Of a stretch of DNA of 64,000 bases, positions 27,201-33,364 are shown one piece after another. The notes under the pieces were generated by a model, which saw nothing but the letters and a program-made list of their open reading frames with translations, was not told the origin of the DNA and ran no database searches. This DNA is from Ctena decussata. Taxonomy: Eukaryota; Mollusca; Bivalvia; Lucinida; Lucinidae. Position 1 is the first letter of the stretch; each line of letters starts with the position of its first letter. Location: positions 24,449,899-24,513,898 of the forward strand of contig OZ022512.1 in the NCBI GenBank assembly GCA_963989385.1, given 5' to 3'. The translations under genes were made by a program, and so were the position numbers.

Positions 27201-28009
27201 CAGGTAAAATAAAAGGATACTAACCTGAATATCTGGTATGCAATAAGTTGATCGGCGATCTCTTATTTTACTTTTCGAGGACACAAAACTGTTATCATGG
27301 AGTTCCGATGTGTAGGGAAGCACAAGTGTATCTGAAAACCACACGTAAACGCTTTTATTTGATTTTTTCTATGCTAAATGTTTTCCTTAGTGTACGAGTA
27401 CTTAGAAAAAGGTAATTTTTTAAACTTCCTTTAACACAAAATTTTAAACGTTTTGGCGCAATCCAAACTCTCTTAAAATCTCATGGTTTCTCTTTGCGTA
27501 CAACGTGCGTAAATAGGATCACACAGAAATAATATCTTCCCTTTGTGAATTCTCAGAAAAAAAAACATGATTCCTGACATGCCCGTGTTTTTCAATCACT
27601 ATAAAAACTGCGAGATAAAACAGATATTGTCAGGATTAATCTTTAAAGGAATACAGAAAAATGATAACAAAATCGCAGACAGGACTGCTCTTATAGTAGC
27701 ACCCACTTCCTGTTCATGGCCCAGTCGTTCAAACCATCGTTAGCTTAACGAGCTCGTTAAGTGTTTTACGACTTTATAACTAAGTTCACTGATATTTATG
27801 TTGAAAAATGAGAGAATCTTTCGCAATGCACCCTATTCAGTTTCATTCATGTAAAATAACGAAAAAAATATATAATGGTTTATATAAATATCTCATTGTT
27901 AAATGACATGTGAAAATGTACCTTCAAATCCTTCAACAGCAGAACTTGAGCGCTCAGAATAGACAATCAAAAGAACACTGAAATAATTAAATAGACTTGT
28001 AATCTGCAT
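97..28009 (-). CDS. PLXDC-like gene, copy A (multi-exon, 3' end outside window)
   Basis: Spliced minus-strand gene for a probable type I membrane protein of the plexin-domain-containing (TEM7/PLXDC) family. Reading 5' to 3', exons encode a signal peptide, an N-terminal linker, an FPFYGH-containing nidogen-like block, a FIAPFMAHFNP block, an IPLL block, a FTPLS block, a cysteine-rich PSI domain and a membrane helix followed by HPLSPSGKWLID. This is the order known for PLXDC1/2. Junction phases agree for signal exon/exon 2 (1/1), exon 2/3 (0/0), exon 3/4 (0/0), exon 4/NIDO exon (1/1), IPLL/FTPLS (0/0) and FTPLS/PSI (1/1). PSI ends in phase 0 while the helix exon starts in phase 1, so a linker exon is missing from my model. 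The region between the NIDO and IPLL exons is only tentatively filled. The cytoplasmic tail lies beyond base 1. Vertebrate relatives bind secreted ligands at the surface; the function here is inferred only from family. Confidence 0.85.
253..361. repeat. Short palindromic element
   Basis: TTGGGACACCTAA pairs with TTAGGTGTCCCAA; symmetry extends to ACCCT/AGGGT at the edges. Lies 26 bp upstream of the copy A helix exon. Confidence 0.7.
1030..1660. repeat. Diverged ~130-bp tandem repeats
   Basis: Blocks of the type AAATATAGGTCACAGGGACC, ..CAAGTCACAATGACCAAC and ..ATATGTCACAGTAACCTA recur at about 1050, 1187 and 1302. Too diverged to delimit. Confidence 0.4.
1780..1810. repeat. C-tract followed by (AC)n
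   Basis: Homopolymer plus dinucleotide run. Confidence 0.9.
1996..2090. repeat. Inverted repeat
   Basis: CCTACCCTCGTAACCACT and its exact inverse are separated by ~50 bp. Confidence 0.7.
3309..3567 (-). pseudogene. Membrane-protein-like fragment
   Basis: A minus-strand frame open from about 3567 to a TGA at 3309 encodes AFIGLYWVSGCFEDAMKCLA and, further on, GREGFVVVAAIGAGWGCQAF and ILSSILLYALFFLE. That is at least two hydrophobic spans separated by a polar loop. A 5'-truncated LINE joins its upstream side at about 3568. It resembles the end of a small multi-span membrane protein, but no family can be named and upstream codons are lost. Confidence 0.3.
3568..4780 (+). mobile_element. 5'-truncated LINE with reverse-transcriptase C-terminus and 3' UTR
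   Basis: Bases 3568-3979 encode DDFNARNKCLTAKLLQQGYR, YHKLRKAFSKFYRRHHEL, VGLKFLLHQGLSEPEFYGDL, VYKFKKI and FNCTPGDR. This end is seen repeatedly in molluscan non-LTR reverse transcriptases. It is followed by long UTR-like sequence including the CCGTTCCAAGGCGG motif near 4321. The 3' end is approximate. It fused to the fragment at 3309-3567. Confidence 0.7.
4800..5640. other. Intronic sequence, nothing recognised
   Basis: AT-rich, no long frame or clear repeat. The missing linker exon of copy A should lie somewhere between 228 and 6033; I could not place it here or in 2100-3300. Confidence 0.5.
5685..5845 (+). repeat. SINE-like interspersed repeat
   Basis: Shares GCAGCAGGTGCGGG and the CTGTCTCAAAGGGC..TTAGACCC end with 30405-30590. 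Probably a short retroelement; the head was not resolved. Confidence 0.5.
6034..6176 (-). CDS. Copy A, PSI-domain exon
   Basis: 143 bp, phase 1 to 0, acceptor TTATAACAG, donor AAA/GTAAGT. It encodes DVISNVSQTCVSQNVSFY then CTCCEISKRCSNKTYKVL and REWMNSACNSK. The pattern C...FYCxxC..I..C......W..xxC is a PSI (plexin-semaphorin-integrin) domain. The copy B PSI exon has exactly the same length. A decayed inverted duplicate lies at 12882-13003. Confidence 0.88.
6220..6474. repeat. Family-A palindromic element (1)
   Basis: Family A ends with GAGCCGCGACACGACAAAAC and its inverse (GTCGTGTCGCGGCTC). Inside is a second inverted pair around ATCAGACTGGGCGGATGCCC and a central block GGGTAGCTAAGGGTCTAAGC. 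No ORF is present. This copy has an extra tandem-inverted duplication of the inner arm (two AGTCTGATCAGAGTCT arms back to back). It lies 44 bp upstream of the copy A PSI exon. Confidence 0.85.
6728..7016 (+). mobile_element. tRNA-derived SINE, full length
   Basis: A tRNA-like head folds with a 7-bp acceptor stem (GCCGGAC / GTCTGGC), and a T arm around GGTTCGAAACC. It is followed by a conserved body (CTCCTTCCGCTGATTCAAGA) and a tail of repeated AATC. The anticodon loop has only 6 nt, and the body and tail are shared with 49852-50052, so this is a SINE rather than a tRNA gene. Confidence 0.85.
7829..7905. repeat. (GAAT)n microsatellite
   Basis: About 18 tetranucleotide units with few interruptions. 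Confidence 0.9.
7995..8385. repeat. Family-A element (2) plus flank, unit 1 of a tandem duplication
   Basis: The element (7995-8223) and about 160 bp of following unique sequence (TCTATCGTAAAAATTG...) are repeated directly as 8386-8785. Confidence 0.8.
8386..8785. repeat. Family-A element (3) plus flank, unit 2
   Basis: Direct repeat of 7995-8385, diverged by roughly a tenth by eye. It ends 35 bp from the copy A exon at 8820. Confidence 0.8.
8820..8922 (-). CDS. Copy A, exon with IPGIKTKVF...FTPLS block
   Basis: 103 bp, phase 0 to 1, acceptor TGCATTTCAG, donor TCTG/GTACGT. It encodes IDIPGIKTKVFHKGEK then VDPADIHSGMGVIFTPLS. This parallels the PLXDC segment IPNV...YEYHRVEL...V-x-M-T-P-L-P just before the PSI cysteines, and the copy B exon 57537-57644 (VDASHIRKGAVIKFTPLS). 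The start phase differs from copy B (0 versus 1). Confidence 0.82.
9148..9390. repeat. Nested hairpin element with CRE- and X-box-like sites
   Basis: GAGCATGGCATAT..ATGCCATGCTC palindromes bound it on both sides. Inside, ATGACGTCAT near GTTACCATAGCAAC is mirrored by GTTGCTATGGTAAC near ATGACGTCAT. Confidence 0.7.
9683..9902. repeat. Family-A element (4)
   Basis: Both ends and the central block are present; intron of copy A. Confidence 0.8.
10157..10252 (-). CDS. Copy A, exon with IPLLWKIES block
   Basis: 96 bp, phase 0 to 0, encoding CVFNIPLLWKIESDQQ then GNIQIRLELGWFIQNT. It aligns with the PLXDC stretch IPV...VGLSDAF and with the copy B exon at 60809-60878, which ends in LGSGIDIFKT. The acceptor AG (10253-10254) and the first two exon bases lie inside the terminal inverted repeat of the element at 10251-10568. 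The donor ACC/GTTATG is weak; the frame stays open for another 16 codons. Confidence 0.6.
10251..10568. repeat. Family-C inverted-repeat element, full length
   Basis: About 70-bp inverted ends (ACGGTAGAATAA..ACCAGCTGCCAGTCCATTT and inverse) enclose ~180 bp. Its outer end, read on the minus strand, is a pyrimidine run followed by AG and serves as the acceptor proposed for the exon at 10157-10252. Confidence 0.8.
10608..10845. repeat. Family-A element (5)
   Basis: Both ends and the centre are present. It lies 40 bp after the family-C element. Confidence 0.82.
10949..11180. repeat. Family-A element (6)
   Basis: Full-length, slightly shortened right end. Confidence 0.8.
11600..11778. repeat. 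Family-H degenerate copy
   Basis: Contains AACGAGCTCGTTAGCCTAAT and ends near GCACAACTGGGCCTAG; internal sequence is diverged. Confidence 0.4.
12135..12470 (+). mobile_element. LINE remnant, C-terminal region after the RT domain
   Basis: Frameshifted plus-strand sequence with readable LGTVTSFKYLGAVATADGSE, ALTKLKPVWRASLDQR and YACESWTF. This is the thumb/tail of RTE-like or BovB-like endonuclease-reverse transcriptases (SFKYLGAV..DG and YACESWTL motifs). Heavily decayed. Confidence 0.75.
12640..12876. repeat. Family-A element (7), central block inverted
   Basis: The outer arms are in the usual order, but the central block reads GGAGCTAGCTTAGACCCTTA, the reverse complement of other copies. 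The element abuts the decayed PSI fragment at 12882. Confidence 0.85.
12882..13003 (+). pseudogene. Decayed PSI-exon fragment between two family-A elements
   Basis: About 120 bp closely matching the reverse complement of the copy A PSI exon (VSQNVSFY and KRCSNK are still readable). It carries TGA in place of a cysteine codon, further cysteine losses (C to F, C to W) and a frameshift. It is bounded on the left by a full family-A element ending near 12876 and on the right by the terminal half of another at 13004-13065. No intron sequence came with it. Confidence 0.8.
13004..13065. repeat. Family-A right-terminal half (8)
   Basis: Only the last ~60 bp (GGCTGATCTGAGTC to GCGGCTCA); directly follows the PSI fragment. 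Confidence 0.8.
13413..14272. repeat. Left arm of 2.2-kb palindrome
   Basis: About 860 bp that recurs inverted at 14751-15610. The arms are nearly identical by eye (a single difference seen near 13580/15446). They contain the candidate exon 13753-13803, GGTAAATTCGGACAG-type boxes and a GATGAG..CTCATC hairpin. Confidence 0.9.
13753..13803 (-). CDS. Copy A, possible exon 7 in left palindrome arm (tentative)
   Basis: 51 bp flanked by CATTGCAG and by AAG/GTAAGT, phase 0 to 0, encoding LNYTCQLKKRTFVIIVK. It could correspond to the PLXDC strand before the IPV motif (FTFQ...R-I-I-F-x-Y-K). The same segment is mirrored on the plus strand at 15220-15270 in the right palindrome arm, so it may be only repeat sequence with chance splice signals. 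Confidence 0.25.
14268..14498. repeat. TIR element in the palindrome spacer (family H)
   Basis: Starts GGCCCAGTTGTTCAAA and ends TTTGAACAACTGGGCC. It carries the ATCGTTAGCCTAACGAGCTC block. Partial relatives lie near 27718 and 11600. Confidence 0.75.
14751..15610. repeat. Right arm of 2.2-kb palindrome
   Basis: Reverse complement of the left arm; the symmetry centre is near 14511. The right edge abuts the LINE remnant at 15620. Confidence 0.9.
15620..17240 (-). mobile_element. Decayed endonuclease-reverse transcriptase LINE
   Basis: Minus-strand frames in order give LDLCDERKDLKKGQFEAEGA, MIDVLTEICNKIWRTGEYPT, PWTQSLIVTLTK and STGERFGVKVGARQGYPLSP then TLFGILLVMSDAQEE. The PxG-RQG-xPLSP block is RT motif 4/5 surroundings. 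Multiple frameshifts and a T/G homopolymer (16741-16763) break it. It starts directly at the right end of the 2.2-kb palindrome. Same family as the remnant at 12135-12470 is likely. Confidence 0.8.
16740..16763. repeat. T-tract/G-tract within LINE remnant
   Basis: Homopolymer pair; likely also an assembly-risk site. Confidence 0.85.
17245..18690. other. Intronic AT-rich sequence, nothing firm
   Basis: A degenerate family-A scrap may lie near 18400-18470, and a 20-bp direct duplication (TGGACCTCCTGATGTCA) at 18562-18599. No exon found. Confidence 0.4.
18696..19684 (+). repeat. Terminal-hairpin repeat with X-box-like motifs
   Basis: Starts TCACCTGAGCC..GGTGAGCTTATAG, then a GTCCGTC run, then internal imperfect repeats. 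It ends in a hairpin AGGACCAATTGTCCT. Four internal copies of GTTGCTATGGCAAC-like palindromes are present. The end structure is shared with the arrays at 23768 and 48269. Confidence 0.65.
20019..20053 (-). CDS. Copy A, possible exon 6 (short, tentative)
   Basis: A good acceptor (TCCTTTCCTCACAG) precedes 35 bp in phase 1 to 0 ending at CCT/GTATTT. The translation is VCKLQSWANYQP, placed where PLXDC has its VVQWDHVHLQ segment. The phase fits the upstream exon, but the donor is weak and the match is short, so this is a candidate only. Confidence 0.25.
20322..20441 (-). CDS. Copy A, exon 5: NIDO core (FIAPFMAHFNP)
   Basis: 120 bp, phase 1 to 1, acceptor TTTGAAG, donor ACAG/GTTGGT. It encodes GLMSMSPDLDNISPTH then FIAPFMAHFNPHLSNESAIY. 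The pattern F/Y-I-A-P-x-M-A-x-F-(D/N)-P...S-x-x-S-x-x-x-Y-F-x-N is the nidogen-like heart of PLXDC proteins. An in-frame stop just past the donor fixes the exon end. Confidence 0.88.
20504..20644. repeat. Family-A short derivative (9)
   Basis: The two ends and one inner arm remain; the central block is deleted. Confidence 0.8.
21041..21963 (+). repeat. Family-D elements, two tandem units and a fragment
   Basis: Each unit starts with a ~150-bp hairpin (TTTATCGAAGTATAAACTAC ... inverse) and continues into a body rich in TGACGTCA-like sites and a CCAATCA box. Units at 21041-21405 and 21408-21887 are followed by a tail fragment ending 31 bp before copy A exon 4. Confidence 0.8.
21994..22063 (-). 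CDS. Copy A, exon 4: RVNLTSSFPFYGH nidogen-like block
   Basis: 70 bp, phase 0 to 1. The acceptor is TATTTCTATTTCAG and the donor CAG/GTATAA. The translation RVNLTSSFPFYGHDINHVF then ISTAG matches the family signature V-N-L-S-F-D-F-P-F-Y-G-H followed by an ATGG-like turn. Only about 120 bp of non-repeat sequence surrounds it: family-D sequence ends near 21963 and a mariner derivative begins at 22086. Confidence 0.88.
22086..23007 (+). mobile_element. Internally deleted mariner element
   Basis: Terminal inverted repeats CGAGGGGAGTTCAATAAGTT and the reverse complement at 22988-23007 are flanked by TA. Readable transposase: IIKFLTKEGANAKEILRRMA, YSTVAKWSAEFKRG, VSKVSARWVPRNLNM, then HPPYSPDLAPSDY. 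The part between RQQRVES and KFEQLNHPPYSPDLAPSD that should hold the first two catalytic aspartates is missing, and stops interrupt the rest. It inserted 21 bp upstream of the acceptor of copy A exon 4. Confidence 0.88.
23526..23642 (-). CDS. Copy A, exon 3: DNSTFY...WTDEHWIEL block
   Basis: 117 bp, phase 0 to 0, acceptor CTTTTTCAG, donor GCG/GTATGA. It encodes 39 residues with DNSTFYKRKLIY, WTDEHWIEL and HHALSKSMGAHA. These correspond to the PLXDC stretch before the FPFYGH motif (DHN-Y-SRIY, W-x-x-I, LSNSHR-type positions). It lies 126 bp outside the left end of the tandem-repeat array that fills the upstream intron. Confidence 0.8.
23768..26183 (+). repeat. Tandem-repeat array, ~440-bp unit, with hairpin end
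   Basis: Starts CTCACCTGAGCCAGCGGCTC and a run of CCGTCGT. About five units of ~440 bp follow (TTGACCTTTGACCC boxes near 24312, 24757, 25200, 25637, with a decayed one near 26075). It ends CAGGTGAGCGATTCAGGGCC TCATGGCCCTCTTG. The subterminal inverted pair CTCACCTGA/CAGGTGAG, the central tandem repeats and the terminal hairpin suggest a Helentron-associated (rolling-circle) element; that class is inferred, not proven. Confidence 0.8.
26455..27192. repeat. GC-richer TIR element
   Basis: AAGCCCTATTCTCACTGTCA at the left and the inverse of TGACAATGAAAATGGGACTT at the right. Internal sequence is rich in CCGG-type steps and unlike its surroundings; no ORF of note. Confidence 0.65.
27225..27331 (-). 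CDS. Copy A, exon 2: N-terminal extracellular linker
   Basis: Open 107-bp segment between a strong acceptor (TTTTCAG) and a CAG/GTTAGT donor, phase 1 to 0. It encodes about 35 residues (starting DTLVLPYTSELHDNSF) rich in Ser, Asp and basic residues. The sequence itself is not diagnostic. It is accepted because both splice sites and both phases fit its neighbours exactly. Confidence 0.6.
27718..27830. repeat. Family-H left-end fragment
   Basis: GGCCCAGTCGTTCAAACCAT followed by TTAACGAGCTCGTTAAGTG, matching 14268-14350; the right end was not found. Confidence 0.6.
27922..28009 (-). CDS. Copy A, exon 1: start codon and signal peptide
   Basis: ATG at 28009 opens 29 codons with a hydrophobic core (FSVLLIV) followed by small polar residues (SERSSSA), a classical secretory signal. 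The exon ends GAAG before GTACAT, phase 1. The next exon begins in phase 1 and stays open. The start is chosen because it is the only ATG giving a signal peptide; the 5' UTR and promoter were not resolved. Confidence 0.65.
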
Positions 28010-28229
28010 TGTTTATGAGTTTTACAAAATTTCTGAAAACACACAAATGTATATCCGTAGTAACAGCATTTACCCGCATGTAAAAAATAACCTTTCCTTA
28101 CAAGATTAAATTACAGTATTGTGTCATGTCGTGTATGCGTGAAGAAAAATGGAAATTAATATCTTAAAAGAGCTCTCGGTTTGTAAAAAAAAATGATGTT
28201 GAGCCTTAAAATCATCCGACTGAAAAGAA

Positions 28230-28262
28230 ACAAGATTTTTTTTTTTTTTTTTTTTTTTTTTA
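28230..28262. repeat. Poly(T) tract
   Basis: About 25 consecutive T, 220 bp upstream of copy A exon 1. Confidence 0.9.
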
Positions 28263-28969
28263 AGAAAAAAAGAGAAAAAAAGACATAATCGGCACAGATT
28301 AAATGGAGATGTGTTTTGTAATATGTCCCTGCTTGAAGAGTCACACGCAACCGTAATTTCGACACTGAGAACCGACAATGACCTATCTCAAGATTGAGCC
28401 GTCCAATTTGGAATTCCAAAATGGACCGCGGACAATCTTGTGGTTGTCCTGATTCCAAAACAGTTACCAACTGAATGCAATGTTTATTTTATGTGTAATA
28501 AACCGAAAGAAGAAATCAAAAGTAGATCTACACAGAAATAAAGAAAGTTTTGAATATCTGGGTCTGTTTTGGATAAAATTTCCATCGGCAATTTACAAAA
28601 AAGAGAAACATTTGAATTAACATCATACAGAGTGCTAGTATTCACGCAGTGATGTTCAACGGAAAAAAATCGAAGATTAAATATTCATTGACATTTGATA
28701 TTATTGGCTAACTTTTGACCAATGAAATCTTGCGAAATGTGGAACAAAAGTGAAATTATACTCGACTGCGCCGAGAAAAAAAAAACATAATGAAAATATA
28801 ATGATTCGCGTTTCAAACAACGACATTAAAGCAGATTTGTTTTGTCACATTCTGAAACTATCGACCCAATGTAACTGGTTTGCCTAAACTAATCGCGAAT
28901 ATGTTGAAGGATACTTTTGGAAGAGGGCCATGTCCAAGATATCAAGAAATTAAGGAAAGCCCGCTTAAC

Positions 28970-29097
28970 CCATATATGCCTAGTGTCTCACAAAAGGGAC
29001 ATCGGCAAACAGTGCAGACCCAGAGCAGACGCCGCAGAATGCGTCGTCCGATCAGGGTCTTCACTATTTGCATATGACAAGCGGGCATTGCTCATTT
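28970..29097. repeat. Hairpin repeat with AACAGTG..CAGACC flank
   Basis: GGCAAACAGTGCAGACCCAG, then AGACGCCGCAGAATGCGTCG, then GATCAGGGTCTTCACTATTT. Same design as the GATGAG hairpins at 13994, 15000 and 45340. Confidence 0.5.
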
Positions 29098-29141
29098 AGA
29101 TAAAATAAAATAAAATAAAAATGTTAAATTATAAACTAAAC

Positions 29142-29222
29142 CAGGCCCAGAGGTTATAAAACTTGAGTCAGTGTGCTTTATTTTGAGTTTGAGATTATTC
29201 TCAAGTTTTATAACCTCGAACC
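29142..29222. repeat. Family-E, one arm
   Basis: Shares CAGTGTGCTTTATTTTGAGT and TCAAGTTTTATAACCTCGAA with 30125-30287. Confidence 0.75.
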
Positions 29223-29649
29223 CAGAGACCCCTAAATTGACAAATGGACTCATCCAATTTATAAGGACAGAAGAGTCAACTAGGCATAAATAGATTGACG
29301 TAGAAGACGGGCAACTTACGTCATAATTCTATGTCATCTCCGCTTTTGCAACGTTCGTTCTATTTACAAATAATTTTAATACGGCCCAGCTGCCCAGACT
29401 GCCCGAACAAACAAGGTAGACATACATGAGACAGCTACCAGAGGCAGTGTGATCAGTATCTGCACTATTTAAATGCTTCCAAAATATTTACTCATAAATT
29501 GTCAGTCAGTAATATATATGAAGGTTACAAAAATGCATTTACTTTGACGTTTCAACATTTGAACAATTTTTAAAAAAGGTCGTATTAACGGAAATGCAAA
29601 AACAAGGCATCGGATCGACAATGGCATGGTGTCTCAAGGGTTTTAACCT

Positions 29650-29888
29650 ACACTGTAAAAATCCGTAAATGATACGGTGGAATAACTGGAACCAGCTGTC
29701 AGTCCATTTCCAGTTAGTTTTGCGAGCGCCCGTTAAAAAATGCAAGAATCAGCAAGCAGAGTAGGATAGAACAGAACAGGTGTTGTTCTTGTCATATAGC
29801 CCTTCAACACTAAAAAGGAATTTTCGAGTGCAGCTAGATAACATAACACCACCACACCGTGATTTCCAATAACGTTCAACAGGCTTAC
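29650..29888. repeat. Family-C element, right end truncated
   Basis: Matches the left ~240 bp of 10251-10568 (CACTGTAAAAATCCGT start). It stops at GCTTACAG, where the PSI half-exon begins. Confidence 0.8.
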
Positions 29889-29893
29889 AGGAG

Positions 29894-29971
29894 TGTAAGA
29901 TTTTGGATTCTTGTTCTAATGAAGCTGACAGACGGCTGCAGCAATGGCTAATGACCAACTGTAAATATGAG
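29894..29971 (+). pseudogene. Half of a PSI exon on the opposite strand
   Basis: 26 open codons, CKILDSCSNEADRRLQQW then LMTNCKYE, followed by a GTGTGT donor. It corresponds to the 3' half of the copy B PSI exon (CRVIKHCSDEIDRQVQQW, LRTNCKHE), and similarity continues a few bases into the intron. The 5' half is missing: sequence to the left is a truncated family-C element (29650-29888). No other plus-strand exons of this family were found nearby. Confidence 0.75.
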
Positions 29972-30124
29972 GTGTGTTTATAGTCCCTCTATGACCCACA
30001 AAGTTAACAACGGCCTTGAAGCTGAAAATAATATTGTTCCCTTAAAGTAAATAAAATGACTTGCTCTAGAGCTTGCAGCCACTGGTAATAAAATTTGGAG
30101 CAGATTGTGGACATACGAGTCAGT

Positions 30125-30287
30125 CGTGCCCAGAGGTTATCGAATTTGAGTACATTCTCAAATTCAAAATAAAGCACACTGATTGGATGCTTCCGAGCAC
30201 ATGCTCGGAAGCAGCCAATCAGTGTGCTTTATTTTGATTTTGAGATTATTCTCAAGTTTTATAACCTCGAACCTAGGGTGTTCTTAA
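30125..30287. repeat. Family-E hairpin element
   Basis: Palindrome of ~75-bp arms (CCCAGAGGTTAT ... ATAACCTCGAACC) with AATAAAGCACACTGATTGG and its inverse, hence CCAATCAG in both arms. Single-arm copies at 29142-29222 and 43935-44012. Confidence 0.8.
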
Positions 30288-30404
30288 AAACCTTCAGGGG
30301 CAGCAACTCTGACATTTTTTGCTCTCCCGCTTTTCGAAGGATCGGCGCGGTGCGCGGGCGATGGTGCTGATTATAACGTCCAGTGCCGGGGCGTCCTACT
30401 TATT

Positions 30405-30590
30405 TGGATAAAATTAGGGCAATGGCCTACTGTTCTTGCAGCAGGTGCGGGTTTCGGTTGTTTTGGATATTTGTTTTTCTTGTTTATCATTTTCTCTTTT
30501 TTCTCCCCCTCTCAGGTAGACGGCTCGATATAGACTGAAATACTGTATCAAAAGGCTGTTAAACCCAAAACAACCAACCAAGTTTCGAAG
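30405..30590 (+). repeat. SINE-like interspersed repeat, second copy
   Basis: Related to 5685-5845. It ends GTTAAACCCAAAACAACCAA, the kind of short-motif tail seen on molluscan SINEs. Confidence 0.5.
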
Positions 30591-30639
30591 GATGTTCTGT
30601 TTCAGTTAAAATGACAAAAACATGGAAATTTACCCAACC

Positions 30640-31515
30640 ACCTTAAGGTGGTGATAATCACTGATTTGGGACAAAGACAAAAATCTGCATAAAATACTCA
30701 AAATAACACTGACCTTTCCAAAACTTAGCAGATGCCTTCTTTATGTTGTTTCTCATGATTTAGAATCTCAAAATGCAGCATTTGTTAATGTTAAAAAGTG
30801 TTTTTATAAGAGAAGATCAAAGGGTAATTTTCTGCGAATAAATCTGAAAAAATATATTCATTATTGAAAATATACTTAGTGCTTAGAGTACCTTGTTGCA
30901 TAGTGGAGAGCGTCCTAGCAATTATTTTTTCAAACTCTGTCACACATTATCAGGCTGAGCAGATGAAAAAAGATGCAGTATGTGTCCAAATTTTTTTGTC
31001 AAAACACACAGGTGAGACAGGTGATACTATTTTAACAGGGTTGAACAATTTCATTTACACACCACTGATCATGTCAGTAATGTATTATTTATATTGTAGG
31101 TGTTAACATAGGTATGCTTGCCTACCCTATATTTAATAAATATGTCCAGTGTACATTTACTTTGTACATGGTTGAACATTTGAGAAAAAGCTACTGTTTT
31201 CATCTGGTCTACATTACAATTGGAGAAAGAGTTGGAATGAATAATTGCTAGGACGCTCTTCATTATGCAATAATGCACCTTCAGCACTACGTAAATGTTC
31301 AATAACATTATTATTTTTTCAGATTTATTCGCAGAAAATTAGCCTTTGATCTTTCCTTATAAAAACACTTTTTTAAGCAGCATGTACGTCCGTTTTGTTT
31401 TCTAAACTTTAAAGAACAACAAAAATAAGAAGTCTGCTAACTTTCAGGGAGATATGTTACTTTTTATGGTTTTATGCAGATTTTTACATTTACCATAAAT
31501 CACCACCTTAAAGGT
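30640..31515. repeat. Diverged large inverted repeat (family F)
   Basis: Arms 30640-30975 and 31165-31515 share, inverted, the ends ACCACCTTAAGGTGGTGAT / ATCACCACCTTAAAGGTG and internal blocks (GAGCGTCCTAGCAATTATT). A weaker relative of one arm lies near 55730-55920. Confidence 0.65.
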
Positions 31516-31720
31516 GTAAAGGAGGGCATGTCGGTAAAGTTATAGTCATTATTTTTTTATAATATATTCTATGTATCTCGTTTGTTCCTAGGAGCCTTCA
31601 ATGGGTCCCATACTTTTGAAGTCTTTGGATGATGTTGTTTATGTCCCTCAACAAATGATACTGTAACAGTCACTGAAGATTCCGTAAGAAGGATATTTGT
31701 CTTCGTTTTTCCAAGAAATA

Positions 31721-32345
31721 CGAGGGGAGTTCAATAAGTTTGTAGAACTCGGGGTTTAGCGAACAGATTGGTAGATGGTTTCAACATTATTTTTCAATAT
31801 AATCCCCCTTTACTGTTAAGCAGTCTATGACTTTGAAATAAAAATCGTCTGTTTGGTCCTCAAACCAAGCCTCTGTAGCAGCCATGGGCTCATCATCTTC
31901 CCGAAATCTCGTTCCACGCAAGTGTGACTTCAAATCACTTGGGGCCAGGTTTGGACTGTATGGCGGGTGATTTAACTGCTCGAACTTGTACTCGCGAATA
32001 GCCGCTTGTGCAACTCTGGACTCCACCCTTTGCTGACGATATAGCATGTTCAGGTTTCTGGGTACCCACCTGGCAGATACTTTTGACATGCGTAAATGTT
32101 TCCGGATTATAGTGTAAACACTTCCATTAGAAATACCACATTCTGAAGCAAGTTCGGCAACATTGATTCGGCGATCGTTTAGCACAAGTCTCTCAACACG
32201 GTCGATCGTCCATCAGTCCCTGGCTGATGACATCAGCTGGGCGACCTGGCCTTGTGTCATCTTCTAAGGATTCTCGCCCACGTTTAAATTCTGCTTACCA
32301 CTTTGCCACTGTGATTTTTTGGCGTTTGCACCCTCCTTGTTCAAC
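31721..32345 (-). mobile_element. Second internally deleted mariner copy, one end missing
   Basis: The same TIR flanked by TA is present at 31719-31740. The minus-strand frame reads INVAELASECGISNGSVYTI, MSKVSARWVPRNLNM, RQQRVES then EYKFEQLNHPPYSPNLAPSD. It carries the same internal deletion as the element at 22086-23007. The 5' TIR is absent; homology stops near the GGAGGGTGCAAACGCC motif (about 32320-32340). Confidence 0.85.
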
Positions 32346-32475
32346 GAATAAGAGAAGACCGATGAGAAGACAAACTTTTTTTTCAATTCTTAGTGCTATC
32401 TGTAATCATTTACCTTAGCAGACAAAATATCTGAACATAGCTATTGGATTTTCTAATTTCCTTCAACAACACATG

Positions 32476-32660
32476 TGAGCCGCGACACGAGAAAACCATC
32501 AAAGTGGCATGTGCGCCATGCAAAGACGCAGGTCAGCCTGGGCATCCGCCCAATCTGATCAGTCTTCGCTCTGCGCTTAAAGTGTAGCTAAGGGTTGAAG
32601 CTATCCTCAGGCGGACAGAGTCTTCGCTAGGCGCATATCCCACTGAATTGTCGCGGCTAA
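32476..32660. repeat. Family-A element (10)
   Basis: Shortened copy, both ends recognisable. Confidence 0.75.
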
Positions 32661-33364
32661 CATCAGTCATACTGAGCCAGTTGTGCATGAGGGAGATGGT
32701 AGTAATGAAGATGAAAGCCAGGAGATTGAGAACCATCAGGACCCTGGTCGGAATTGAATCAGCAATACCAAGATAATGAGCCAGGGCGTTATTCGCTCGA
32801 CCAACAAAGCGAAATATTCCGATTTTATAAAAGAAAGAAAAATGAGTATCAGAAACTAAAATGAAAGAGAAATTTCACAACCAGATTAGGGTTTTCAGCA
32901 AGATCTTATTCCTTGTTGAAGCACGCAGCTAGACTTTGTGAAGTACAATCAATTACAATTCAGTGTGTATGGATATACCTCGAAGGAATTTATGAAATTG
33001 CTAACAATCATTTCTGAAATTGGTCTACTCTGCAAGGAAAGAATTTTCTCTCTCTAGAGAAACTGATTTTTTCAGTAATTGTTATGGCACTAACGTTTCA
33101 TAATTTTTATGGCACTGACATTGCAGTAATTGTTATCGTACTTACGTTGCAGTAATTATCCCCTCGCACAACGAAGTTCTGGAGGTGATATAGGTTTTGT
33201 CCCGTACGTACGTACGTACGTATGTATGTATGTTTGTATGTATGTTCACTTTTTCATCGCTGTAGCAACCTAATGTATTAACCAATTCCAAAATGACTTT
33301 ACACAATTGGGTAAATGACAGTTTTCAGTTCTTTGGTGTGATCCTTGCTTCCAAAGGATAACCC

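Noticed and set aside
27922..28009. Whether exon 1 could instead be an internal exon using the AG in TATTTCAG
   Set aside because: The ATG with signal peptide and correct phase to exon 2 is the simpler reading; kept as exon 1 at moderate confidence.
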